DNA of 64,000 nucleotides from Pseudomonas putida (GTDB taxonomy: Bacteria > Pseudomonadota > Gammaproteobacteria > Pseudomonadales > Pseudomonadaceae): positions 1-64,000 of the forward strand of contig NZ_MKZO01000008.1 in NCBI RefSeq assembly GCF_001941965.1, read 5' to 3'. Both the position numbers and the translations under genes were made by a program. Shown here one piece after another: positions 9,085 to 16,051 of this stretch (position 1 is the first letter of the stretch; each line of letters opens with the position of its first letter). Below the pieces are notes generated by a model. That model was not told where the DNA came from, ran no database searches, and worked only from the letters and a program-made list of their open reading frames with translations.

Positions 9085-9128
9085 AACTGTTCAGTCGACA
9101 AGGTGCAATGCCTGTCGACTGAACAGTT
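9085..9128. repeat. Perfect 16-bp inverted repeat downstream of the CoA-transferase
   Basis: AACTGTTCAGTCGACA (9085-9100) and its exact complement (9113-9128) flank a 12-base spacer, beginning 8 bp after the stop codon. No T run follows, so it is not a textbook terminator. The arms contain AACTGT/ACAGTT, the motif repeated several times in the next 200 bp, so it may be the first element of that operator cluster as well as a transcript-stabilising hairpin. Confidence 0.75.
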
Positions 9129-9147
9129 CGTTGAACTGACTTGCAAA

Positions 9148-9324
9148 AACTGTACTACTGTACCGCTCAAAATCCCCTGTTTTCTCGCCGCTCACTCCCC
9201 CAAAACAGTAAAAATGCACCATTAGTGCGCACACCGGTACAGTTGCGTGCATTTCGAGTGCAACAGTGCCTGTAAACAGTTAACTGGACCATCACAATGC
9301 AGGTGAACTGTATCTACTGTTATG
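9148..9324. promoter_or_regulatory. Cluster of ACTGTA/ACTGG boxes upstream of the DUF1127 gene
   Basis: Repeated boxes on both strands: ACTGTACT-ACTGTACC in direct repeat (9149-9164), GGTACAGTT (9236-9244), AAACAGTTAACTGGACC (9274-9290), and GAACTGTATCTACTGTTATG (9304-9323). Short ACTGKACC-type repeats of this sort resemble sites of MocR/GntR-aminotransferase regulators, several of which neighbour DUF1127 genes in pseudomonads; that link is recalled, not shown here. No such regulator gene lies in the window. The 320-bp gap 9077-9396 holds nothing else recognisable. Confidence 0.5.
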
Positions 9325-9396
9325 GACGACAGAGGAGGATCATTGGCATCAGTTAAATCACTATCTAATCCCGCCATAAGCGGAAGGAAGCACATC

Positions 9397-9612
9397 ATGG
9401 AACGTACCCTCAGTTCCGGTCTGGTTTTCGAAAGCAACGCCCAACAATCCAAAGCTGCCCTGCCACTGCGCCTGCTGGCCAACCTGGTCCTGTGGCAACG
9501 TCGCATCTCCAGCCGCCATCAACTGGCTCGCCTGGACGCTCGCCTGCTGGCTGACGCCGGTATCAGCGAAGCACAGCGTTACGAAGAGCTGAGCAAGCCT
9601 TTCTGGCGTTGA
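9397..9612 (+). CDS. DUF1127 small basic protein
   Basis: A 71-aa protein. Its C-terminal half (LLANLVLWQRRISSRHQLARLDARLLADAGISEAQRYEELSKPFWR) matches the DUF1127 pattern of an amphipathic Arg-rich helix followed by L..LDxRLLxDxGIS..........PFW. DUF1127 proteins are short and often stress- or phosphate-responsive; some bind RNA in alpha-proteobacteria, but their role in Pseudomonas is not settled. The frame is open from an ATG at 9322, but ATG 9397 has GGAAGGAAG just upstream and gives the usual length. It is a single-gene unit with its own terminator. Confidence 0.88.
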   Translation: MERTLSSGLVFESNAQQSKAALPLRLLANLVLWQRRISSRHQLARLDARLLADAGISEAQRYEELSKPFWR

Positions 9613-9650
9613 TGCAAGGCCCGCCGGCCATGGCCGGCACCGAATTCCGA

Positions 9651-9684
9651 AAACCCGTCGCAGGTGACTGCGACGGGTTTTTTT
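9651..9684 (+). terminator. Intrinsic terminator of the DUF1127 gene
   Basis: A 13-bp stem AAACCCGTCGCAG / CTGCGACGGGTTT with a four-base loop (GTGA), then a T run to 9684, about 40 bp past the stop codon. The rest of the gap to 9893 is AT-rich upstream sequence of the DUF2388 operon, including one more GTACAGTTTC-like box at 9727-9736. Confidence 0.93.
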
Positions 9685-9893
9685 CATTCTGAAATCCGCG
9701 GAATAGAGCGTTTCCGCGCGCACCAGTACAGTTTCTGAAAAATTTAAATCGACCTTAACAGTTGAACTAAACGCCGTTTCGCCTGTTACGTGTTACGCTT
9801 TTTTTCACACGCGTCGACGCAAGGCGTAGCGCAGGCAACCGAGCGCGCGTCTGACACTTTGATAGACCCAAGTCCTACTTCAGGAGATCGACC

Positions 9894-10211
9894 ATGATCC
9901 GTACCCGTCTGCTGGGCGCCGCCCTGTTCCTGGCCCTGGCTTCTACAGCCCACGCCACCAGCTTCGTCGTAACCACCGATTCCCTGGTCGGCGCCTTGAA
10001 GGCCACTTCCGACGCCACCTCCGACGTGACCTCGTCGTTCCGCGACGACAAGGTGGTGCGCGCCGCCCGTGACGACGCCGCCAGCTTCGTCGCCAGCAAC
10101 GGTGATATCCGTGGCGTGAAACTGGAAAGCGCCTTTGCCCATATCCGCCAGCAAGCGCCGACCCTGCAGGCCAGCGACGCGCAACTGGCCCAGGCGATCC
10201 TCGCGCTGTAG
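9894..10211 (+). CDS. DUF2388 exported protein, paralogue 1
   Basis: A 105-aa protein with a signal peptide (LLGAALFLALASTAHA, cleavage after AHA) and a DUF2388 domain. The domain has the core SFVVTTDSLVGALKATSDATSDVTSSFRDDKVVRAARDDAASFVASNGDIRG and ends LAQAILAL. DUF2388 is restricted largely to Pseudomonas and has no known function; older databases sometimes mislabel it as a Holliday-junction protein. It is first of three paralogues followed by a DUF4105 protein, and CAGGAGATCG supplies the ribosome binding site. A hairpin with arms around 10240-10246 and 10267-10273 lies after it and might weaken downstream transcription. Predicted location: periplasm. Confidence 0.88.
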   Translation: MIRTRLLGAALFLALASTAHATSFVVTTDSLVGALKATSDATSDVTSSFRDDKVVRAARDDAASFVASNGDIRGVKLESAFAHIRQQAPTLQASDAQLAQAILAL

Positions 10212-10274
10212 GCCGGACACACCAGGCAACACCCTGCAAAACAGCCGGGCCAACCGCTCTGGTCCGGGCTGTTG

Positions 10275-10328
10275 GCATGGGATAGCCTTGGACACCTTGT
10301 GTTTCCAAGGGGCATTTCTTTCCCATGC
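10275..10328 (+). promoter_or_regulatory. Nested mRNA hairpin covering the SD and start codon of DUF2388 paralogue 2
   Basis: Outer arms GCATGGGA (10275-10282) and TCCCATGC (10321-10328) are exact complements, and the second arm contains the start ATG at 10325. Inner arms CCTTGGA (10286-10292) and TCCAAGG (10304-10310) are also exact, and the second contains the AAGG that would act as Shine-Dalgarno. If it folds, both translation signals are paired, so initiation would depend on opening of the structure. Confidence 0.6.
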
Positions 10329-10615
10329 GTTATCTGTTTTTGCTGATTGCACTGTTCGGGCCCGTCACCGCCCAGGCCTTCGACATAACTACCGCCGCCA
10401 GCGTCATCGGCGGTTACGCCACCAGCCAGGTGACCAGCGCACCCTTCGATCGCAAATGGGTGCAGGTCGCCCGCGATGATGCCGCAGCCTATGTCGCCAG
10501 CGATGGCCAGGTTCGCGGTGCGCAGCTGGAATCGGTCATTCGCCGGCTGCGCCAGGAAAACCCCGAACTTCATGCCGGCGACCTTGAACTGGCGCAGGCA
10601 ATTCTCGTCCAATGA
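10325..10615 (+). CDS. DUF2388 exported protein, paralogue 2
   Basis: A 96-aa protein with a signal peptide (LFLLIALFGPVTAQA) and a DUF2388 domain diverged from its neighbours. The Thr/Ser-rich strand is replaced by ITTAASVIGGYATSQVTSAPFDRKWVQ, while VARDDAAAYVASDGQVRGAQLESVIRRLRQ and LELAQAILVQ are conserved. It lies 113 bp after paralogue 1, and its start codon lies inside the nested hairpin at 10275-10328. Function unknown; the tandem arrangement suggests duplication followed by specialisation. Confidence 0.85.
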   Translation: MRYLFLLIALFGPVTAQAFDITTAASVIGGYATSQVTSAPFDRKWVQVARDDAAAYVASDGQVRGAQLESVIRRLRQENPELHAGDLELAQAILVQ

Positions 10616-10642
10616 ACACCCCTGTTTCCCCGGAGAAGTTCC

Positions 10643-10963
10643 ATGCGTAACCCGCTGATCGCCGCCACCCTCGGCTTCCTCCTGCTGGCCGATGTGGCCC
10701 AGGCCCATACCCTGGTGGCTACCAGCAATATCATCGTCCGCGCCTTTGGCCGCTCGATCGATTTCACCTCGGACACCACCACCTCGATCCGTGACTCCAA
10801 AGTAGTGCGCGAAGCCCGTGACGACGCGGCCAGCTTCGTCGCCAGCAACGGCGATATCCGTGGCGCGCAACTGGAAGCCGCCTTCGACACCCTGCGCCAG
10901 CGCGTCCCCGAAGCGCGTGACGCCAGCGACCAGGTTCTGGCCGAAGCCATCCTCGCGCTGTGA
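10643..10963 (+). CDS. DUF2388 exported protein, paralogue 3
   Basis: A 106-aa protein with a signal peptide (LIAATLGFLLLADVAQA) and a DUF2388 domain, closest to paralogue 1. They share RDDAASFVASNGDIRG exactly, and both end with LAxAILAL. Ribosome binding site CCGGAGAAG. Its TGA stop overlaps the GTG start of the DUF4105 gene, so the two are probably translated together. This coupling is the strongest evidence that the DUF2388 proteins work with the DUF4105 protein. Confidence 0.88.
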   Translation: MRNPLIAATLGFLLLADVAQAHTLVATSNIIVRAFGRSIDFTSDTTTSIRDSKVVREARDDAASFVASNGDIRGAQLEAAFDTLRQRVPEARDASDQVLAEAILAL

Positions 10964-12918
10964 AATCCCTCCGTGCCTGGCTGTTGGGCGGCGCACTGGC
11001 GCTGCTCGGCAGCCCCGCCCTGGCCGACCTGCAACTGCGGTTGCAAGACGACGGCCTGAGCGCCGCCCAGCACCAGGCGACCCAGGCACTGCTCGACGAA
11101 GCCCTGCAAAAACTTCCCCCCAGCTTCAAGACCCGACTGGACCGCACGGTCACCGTCAGCTGGGATGCGCACATGCCGGAAGACGCCTACGGCCAGGCCT
11201 CGCTGGTCTCGACCCTGGCCTTGAACCGCCGCCTGCTGCCCGGCCTCACCGACGGCAGCGCCGCCACCACGCAGACCGGTCGCCCCCACGGCACGGTGCG
11301 CGAGGAGCTGCTGGCCACCGTCCTGCATGAACTGACCCATATCTACGACCGCGCCCGCCTGTGGGCAGCGGACCAGCGCCGCCTGATCCTCCAGTGCCGG
11401 CGCCAGCTCGACAGCCAGGGCAAGGTCGGCCTGCGTGACGAATGCCGTGGCCAACCGGAACGGCGCTTCACCCTCAGCGATGATCCACGCCTGCTCGACC
11501 TGGCCGGCTGGCCGCAATACGTCGGCCGGCGCGGCGAACGCGAGCAGGAAAACCACCAGGACGTACGCTCCCCGGACAGCTACGAGCTGAGCAGCCCCAA
11601 GGAATTCATCGCGGTCAACATGGAGTACTTCCTCCTCGACCCGAGCTACGCCTGTCGCCGCCCGGCATTGCATGCCTACCTGAGCCAGCACTTCGGCTGG
11701 GCACCAGAGCATCCGAAGTGCTCGTCGGAATTGCCCTACCTCAACGCCGGAAACGACTTCGCCAAGCAGCCCCTGGGCTATATCGACCCGGAGCGCGTCT
11801 ATTCGGTGGACTACCTGCTGGCCGAAGCCAACCAGAACTGGGTCAGCCGTTGGGGCCACAGCATGCTGCGCCTGGTGATCTGCGCCCCGGGCCGGCCGCG
11901 TGGGCCGGATTGCCGGCTGGACCTGGACCAGCACCTGGTGCTGTCCTATCGCGCCTTCGTCAACGATGTGCAGCTGTCCAGTTGGGGCGGGCTGGTCGGC
12001 TCCTATCCGTCACGGCTGTTCGTCCTGCCCCTGGGCCAGGTCATCGACGAGTACACCAAGACCGAGCTGCGCAGCCTGTCCTCGGTGCCGCTCAAGCTGT
12101 CCCGCGAGGAGCTGGAAAACCTGGTGCGCCAAGCCCTGGAGATGCACTGGAGCTATGATGGCAACTACTACTTCCTGTCCAACAACTGCGCGGTGGAGAC
12201 CCTCAAGGTGCTGCGCAGCGGTACCGCCAACCCGCAGCTGACCAGCCTCGACAACATCATGCCCAACGGCCTGCTGGAAGTGCTGCAGGGCCGTGGCCTG
12301 GCCGATACCAGCGTGCTCGATGATCCCCGCGAGGCGCTGCGTCTGGGGTATCGCTTCGACTCCTACCGCGACCGCTTCGATGCGATGTTCAAGATCCTCA
12401 AGCAGCAGTTGCCGATCCACCAGACCACCGTCGAAGCCTGGCTGGAGCAGGACGCCGAACAGCGCCGTACCTGGTTCGAGCGTGCCGACCTGCGCACCAG
12501 CGCCGCCATGCTCCTGCTCGAACAGGCGGCCCTGCGCCGGCAGTTGCTGCTGGCCCAGGACGAGGTCAAGCAGCGTTACCTGAGCGGGCGCTCGACAAAT
12601 GACCAGCGGGTCGACAAGGCCAACCAGACCTTGCAGCAGATCCTCGCCAACAGCGGCTTCCTCAGCAAACCGGCGGAATTGCTGGGGCAGGGCGGCTACG
12701 GCTTGCCCCAGGCGCAGGAGCGCGAGCAGTTGCTGGAGAGCAGCCGCGAGCGCCAGGCGCAGCTGCAGACCCTGAGCGTCGACCTCGACAAGGAAGCCCG
12801 GGCGCTGCTCGGCCCCGAGCGCGACAAGGAAATCCGCGCCGTGGAAGCCAACACCCGGCTGATCGGCGACCACCTGCGGGCCCTACACAAGGCCTCAGGG
12901 GGGCTTGAGCTGCCCTGA
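10960..12918 (+). CDS. Exported DUF4105 protein with an N-terminal HExxH metalloprotease-like domain
   Basis: A 652-aa protein starting at GTG 10960, overlapping the upstream stop. Signal peptide about 1-22. The N-terminal domain carries LLATVLHELTHIYDRA (HExxH at H123-H127) and, about 90 residues later, SPKEFIAVNMEYFLLDP, which could provide the third zinc ligand. The middle holds a DUF4105 domain with SRWGHSMLRL (H300) and YYFLSNNCAVETLKVL (C410). This His-then-Cys order recalls circularly permuted papain/NlpC-like hydrolases, an inference. The last 180 residues are helical and Gln/Glu/Arg-rich. It is probably periplasmic or outer-membrane associated and may cleave envelope protein or peptide. 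Function not established; PAO1 has a similar gene near PA5441. Confidence 0.85.
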   Translation: MKSLRAWLLGGALALLGSPALADLQLRLQDDGLSAAQHQATQALLDEALQKLPPSFKTRLDRTVTVSWDAHMPEDAYGQASLVSTLALNRRLLPGLTDGSAATTQTGRPHGTVREELLATVLHELTHIYDRARLWAADQRRLILQCRRQLDSQGKVGLRDECRGQPERRFTLSDDPRLLDLAGWPQYVGRRGEREQENHQDVRSPDSYELSSPKEFIAVNMEYFLLDPSYACRRPALHAYLSQHFGWAPEHPKCSSELPYLNAGNDFAKQPLGYIDPERVYSVDYLLAEANQNWVSRWGHSMLRLVICAPGRPRGPDCRLDLDQHLVLSYRAFVNDVQLSSWGGLVGSYPSRLFVLPLGQVIDEYTKTELRSLSSVPLKLSREELENLVRQALEMHWSYDGNYYFLSNNCAVETLKVLRSGTANPQLTSLDNIMPNGLLEVLQGRGLADTSVLDDPREALRLGYRFDSYRDRFDAMFKILKQQLPIHQTTVEAWLEQDAEQRRTWFERADLRTSAAMLLLEQAALRRQLLLAQDEVKQRYLSGRSTNDQRVDKANQTLQQILANSGFLSKPAELLGQGGYGLPQAQEREQLLESSRERQAQLQTLSVDLDKEARALLGPERDKEIRAVEANTRLIGDHLRALHKASGGLELP

Positions 12919-12919
12919 G

Positions 12920-13321
12920 TCAGATCGACTCGTGTTCTTCACCGGGCAATTGTTCGTCCAGGTGCAGCCAGGGCAGGCGGCTGACCGTCCAGATATGACG
13001 GTCGGGGCGCACCGCGGCCGGGTCATCGAGGGTGGTGATGGTGATATCGATGGTTTCCGGGCTCAGATCAGTGGTCAGCGCCAGATGGGCGCCACAGCGA
13101 CTGCAGAAATAACGCACACAACTGGCGGATGAGTCGTAGCGCTGCGGGGTGCCGGTCAGCCACTGGAAGGCGGAGCAGGGCACCGTGGCCCAGGTGATCA
13201 GCAGCCCGCCCGAGACCTTGCGGCAGATCGAGCAATGGCAGTGGGCGATGTCGGTCAGCGGGCTGTCGACCCGGTAGCGCAGGGCGCCGCAATGGCAGCC
13301 GCCTTCTTGGTGTTGGCTCAT
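12920..13321 (-). CDS. GFA-family (glutathione-dependent formaldehyde-activating enzyme/CENP-V-like) zinc protein
   Basis: A 133-aa GFA-family protein. Zinc-binding cysteines appear in the family order: GGCHCGALRYR, AHCHCSICRKVSGG, and VRYFCSRCGAHLAL. Most members have no proven formaldehyde activity, and the name should be read as a fold family. ATG 13321 is chosen because it starts MSQHQEGGCHCG; the longer upstream frame runs into a REP element. It converges on the DUF4105 gene with one base between stop codons. Single gene, no partner identified. Confidence 0.88.
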   Translation of the reverse strand: MSQHQEGGCHCGALRYRVDSPLTDIAHCHCSICRKVSGGLLITWATVPCSAFQWLTGTPQRYDSSASCVRYFCSRCGAHLALTTDLSPETIDITITTLDDPAAVRPDRHIWTVSRLPWLHLDEQLPGEEHESI

Positions 13322-13371
13322 CTCGGTGGGCACTCCTTCGCGGGATTCAGTGATTTTTGTCGTGTCTCTGA

Positions 13372-13403
13372 TGGCCTCATCGCTGGCAAGCCAGCTCCCA
13401 CAG
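13372..13403. repeat. Single REP element
   Basis: One copy of the common REP (core TCGCTGGCAAGCCAGCTCCC), with the usual GTTTCGCGGTGCACGCGG tail but without the second inverted copy seen elsewhere. It lies 5' of the GFA gene. Unlike the other REP sites in this window it is between divergent genes. Confidence 0.85.
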
Positions 13404-13437
13404 GTTTCGCGGTGCACGCGGCCCTGAGGTGAAAATG

Positions 13438-13470
13438 AAGCTTTCAGCATCGAAAGCTGGCTGAAAGCTT
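13438..13470. promoter_or_regulatory. Perfect 11-11-11 inverted repeat upstream of the citrate transporter gene
   Basis: AAGCTTTCAGC (13438-13448), an 11-base spacer, then GCTGAAAGCTT (13460-13470). The right half also contains GAAAGCT twice at an 11-bp interval (13453 and 13464), the helical-turn spacing used by OmpR-type response regulators. It is a candidate operator for the CitMHS gene 220 bp downstream. The rest of the 371-bp gap 13322-13692 shows only the single REP and no clear promoter. Confidence 0.5.
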
Positions 13471-13692
13471 AGGCCCTTAGCATCGCCTCACCACCGGCAA
13501 AGCGACCGGCGCGCCAGGGCATCCGAATTTAGAAAAGGAGCCCGGCCTACTCAACAAGAACAATGGTGATTCCGATGTCTTTCCGTACCGTCCTGCGCCC
13601 GCAATTCCCCCCGCTACTCCAGCCCCAGCGCCCAACCCGCTGATCCGTCCGTCTCGTCCCGTCCCGACGCACCTACGCCTGGAGTACTCCCC

Positions 13693-15000
13693 ATGCTGAC
13701 CTTCCTCGGCTTCGCCATGGTCATCACCTTCATGTACCTGATCATGACCAAGCGCCTGTCGGCCTTGATCGCGCTGATCCTGGTACCGATCCTGTTCGCC
13801 CTGTTCGGCGGCTTTTCCAGCAAGATCGGCCCAATGATGCTGGAAGGCATCAGCAAGCTGGCGCCGACCGGCGTGATGCTGATGTTCGCCATCCTGTATT
13901 TCGCCCTGATGATCGACTCCGGCCTGTTCGACCCGGCCGTGCGCAAGATCCTCAAGCTGGTCAAGGGCGACCCGCTGAAAGTCTCGGTCGGCACCGCCGT
14001 GCTGGCCCTGGTCGTCTCCCTCGACGGCGACGGCGCCACCACCTACATGATCTGCTGCGCCGCCATGCTGCCGCTGTACAGCCGCCTGGGCATGAGCCCG
14101 CGGATCATGGCCGGCCTGATCATCCTCGCCGGCGGGGTGATGAACATGACCCCCTGGGGCGGCCCGACCGCCCGCGCCGCCAGTGCCCTGCACGTCGACC
14201 CGTCGGATATCTTCGTGCCGATGATCCCGGCCATGCTCGCCGGCGTCGTGGCCATCCTCGCCATCGCCTACATGTACGGCAAGCGCGAACGCGCCCGTCT
14301 CGGCGAACTGCACCTGCCGGGCGACGAAATCGACCACAGCGAAATCACCGTGTCCCAGTTCCCGGATGCCCGTCGTCCGAAACTGCTGTGGTTCAACGGC
14401 GCCCTGACCGCCGTCCTGATGGTCGCGCTGATCGCCGGCCTGCTGCCGCTGCCAGTGCTGTTCATGATCGCCTTCAGTATCGCGATGATCGTCAACTACC
14501 CGTGCCTGCAACAGCAGAAGGACCGTATCGCCGCCCACGCCGGCAGCGTCCTGGCGGTCACCGGCCTGATCTTCGCCGCCGGTATCTTCACCGGCATCCT
14601 GTCGGGCACCGGCATGGTCGAAGCCATGTCGAAAAGCCTGCTGGCAGTGATCCCGGATGCCCTGGGCCCGTACCTGGCAGTGATCACCGCGATCGTGAGC
14701 ATGCCGTTCACCTTCTTCATGTCCAACGACGCCTTCTACTACGGCGTACTGCCCGTGCTGTCGGAAGCCGCCAGCCACTACGGCATCTCGCCGGTGGAAA
14801 TGGCCCGCGCCTCGATCGTCGGGCAGCCGGTGCACCTGCTCAGCCCGCTGGTGCCGTCAACCTACCTGCTGGTGGCCCTGGCCGGTATCGAATTCGGCGA
14901 TCACCAGCGCTTCACGCTGAAGTGGGCGGTGCTAGTCTGCCTGTGCATAATGTTCGCCGCGCTGCTGATGGGAATTTTCCCGCTGTTCAGTAGCCTCTAA
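13693..15000 (+). CDS. CitMHS-family citrate (metal-citrate:proton) symporter
   Basis: A 435-aa polytopic membrane protein with about 11-12 hydrophobic helices, start to end typical of CitMHS: LTFLGFAMVITFMYLIMTKRLSALIALILVPILFAL, LVVSLDGDGATTYMICCAAMLPLY, and ILAGGVMNMTPWGGPTARAASAL. CitMHS carriers take up citrate as a Mg2+ or Ca2+ complex with protons. A hydrophilic loop (about 195-225) separates the two halves. The start ATG follows TGGAGTACTCCCC. It is monocistronic or co-transcribed with terC 79 bp downstream; a strong hairpin lies in that gap. The exact metal-citrate substrate is unknown. Confidence 0.92.
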   Translation: MLTFLGFAMVITFMYLIMTKRLSALIALILVPILFALFGGFSSKIGPMMLEGISKLAPTGVMLMFAILYFALMIDSGLFDPAVRKILKLVKGDPLKVSVGTAVLALVVSLDGDGATTYMICCAAMLPLYSRLGMSPRIMAGLIILAGGVMNMTPWGGPTARAASALHVDPSDIFVPMIPAMLAGVVAILAIAYMYGKRERARLGELHLPGDEIDHSEITVSQFPDARRPKLLWFNGALTAVLMVALIAGLLPLPVLFMIAFSIAMIVNYPCLQQQKDRIAAHAGSVLAVTGLIFAAGIFTGILSGTGMVEAMSKSLLAVIPDALGPYLAVITAIVSMPFTFFMSNDAFYYGVLPVLSEAASHYGISPVEMARASIVGQPVHLLSPLVPSTYLLVALAGIEFGDHQRFTLKWAVLVCLCIMFAALLMGIFPLFSSL

Positions 15001-15022
15001 GTAAACGGATTCAACCAACCCG

Positions 15023-15055
15023 CTGCGCGCCCCGACGACAAAACGGGGCGCGCAG
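15023..15055 (+). other. 12-bp GC hairpin in the citrate transporter-terC gap
   Basis: CTGCGCGCCCCG (15023-15034) and its exact complement CGGGGCGCGCAG (15044-15055) enclose a 9-base A-rich loop, starting 22 bp after the transporter stop. The stem is very stable, but no T run follows, so termination would have to be inefficient. It may be a 3'-end stabiliser or part of the terC leader. Confidence 0.65.
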
Positions 15056-15079
15056 TGTCTTACGCTCGAAGGAACAAAC

Positions 15080-15856
15080 ATGGAATGGCTGACCAGCCCG
15101 GAAATCTGGGTTGCCTTTTTCACCCTGACCGCACTCGAAATCGTGCTCGGGATCGACAACATCATCATGATCTCGATCCTGGTCAGCCGCATGCCCAAGC
15201 ACATGCAGCAACGTACCCGGATCTTCGGCCTGGCCCTGGCCATGGTCACGCGGATCTTGCTGCTGCTCTCCATCACCTGGGTCATGCGCCTGACCGACAC
15301 CCTGTTCGAGGTGTTCGGCCAGGACATTTCCGGGCGTGACCTGATCCTGTTCTTCGGCGGCCTGTTCCTGCTGTGGAAAAGCTCCCAGGAGATCTACCAC
15401 GGCCTCGAAGGCGAGGACGAAAGTGCCGACGAGCCGGCTTCCGGCAAGGGCGGCAAGTTCCTCTTCACCATCATCCAGATCGCCATCATCGACATCGTGT
15501 TCTCCCTGGACTCGGTGATCACCGCGGTCGGCATGGTCTCCCATGTACCGGTGATGATCGCCGCGATCATCGTCGCCGTGCTGGTGATGATGCTCTGCGC
15601 CAAGGCCATCAGCGACTTCATCGACAAGCACCCGTCGCTGAAGATGCTCGCCCTGTCGTTCCTGATCGTGGTCGGTACCGTGCTGATCGCCGAAGCCTTC
15701 GACGTGCATGTGCCGAAGGGCTACGTGTACTTCGCCATGGCCTTCTCCCTGGCCGTGGAAGCGATCAACATCCGCATGCGCACCGCCATGGCGAAGAAGC
15801 GCAACGAGGAACCGGGCGAGCCGGTGAAACTTCGCAAGGACATCCCGGGTCAGTAA
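15080..15856 (+). CDS. TerC-family integral membrane protein
   Basis: A 258-aa TerC-family protein. The paired acidic helices ALEIVLGIDNIIMISILV (about 18-35) and IIDIVFSLDSVITAVGMV (about 142-160) are the family hallmarks, with about seven membrane helices. Proteins of this type export Mn2+ or help load exported metalloenzymes; some confer tellurite resistance in plasmid contexts. AAGGA at 15069-15073 precedes the ATG. The 79-bp upstream gap is too short for, and does not resemble, the yybP-ykoY manganese riboswitch that precedes some TerC genes. Followed by a strong terminator. Confidence 0.92.
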   Translation: MEWLTSPEIWVAFFTLTALEIVLGIDNIIMISILVSRMPKHMQQRTRIFGLALAMVTRILLLLSITWVMRLTDTLFEVFGQDISGRDLILFFGGLFLLWKSSQEIYHGLEGEDESADEPASGKGGKFLFTIIQIAIIDIVFSLDSVITAVGMVSHVPVMIAAIIVAVLVMMLCAKAISDFIDKHPSLKMLALSFLIVVGTVLIAEAFDVHVPKGYVYFAMAFSLAVEAINIRMRTAMAKKRNEEPGEPVKLRKDIPGQ

Positions 15857-15876
15857 TACTGGCCAGTCGCTGAATC

Positions 15877-15900
15877 AAGGCCCCTTTCGGGGCCTTTTTT
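15877..15900 (+). terminator. Intrinsic terminator of terC
   Basis: AAGGCCCC-TTTC-GGGGCCTT stem-loop with a TTTTTT tail, 20 bp past the stop codon. A short, compact and symmetric stem. Confidence 0.93.
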
Positions 15901-16051
15901 CATTCAAGGCCGTGGGAAAAACCGCTGGCGCCATGGCTTTCAGCGGGCTAAAGCTTAAAGGGAGCACTGGAAACAACCGCCGTCTTTCACGGCCAGGCTC
16001 CGAGCGTCATTCATTCGCCCCCATGGGGCACCGCAAAACAGGGGGCCCAGC

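Noticed and set aside
15001..15079. Possible yybP-ykoY manganese riboswitch before terC
   Set aside because: The gap is only 79 bp and is occupied by one simple GC hairpin. The conserved loop sequences of the riboswitch are not present.
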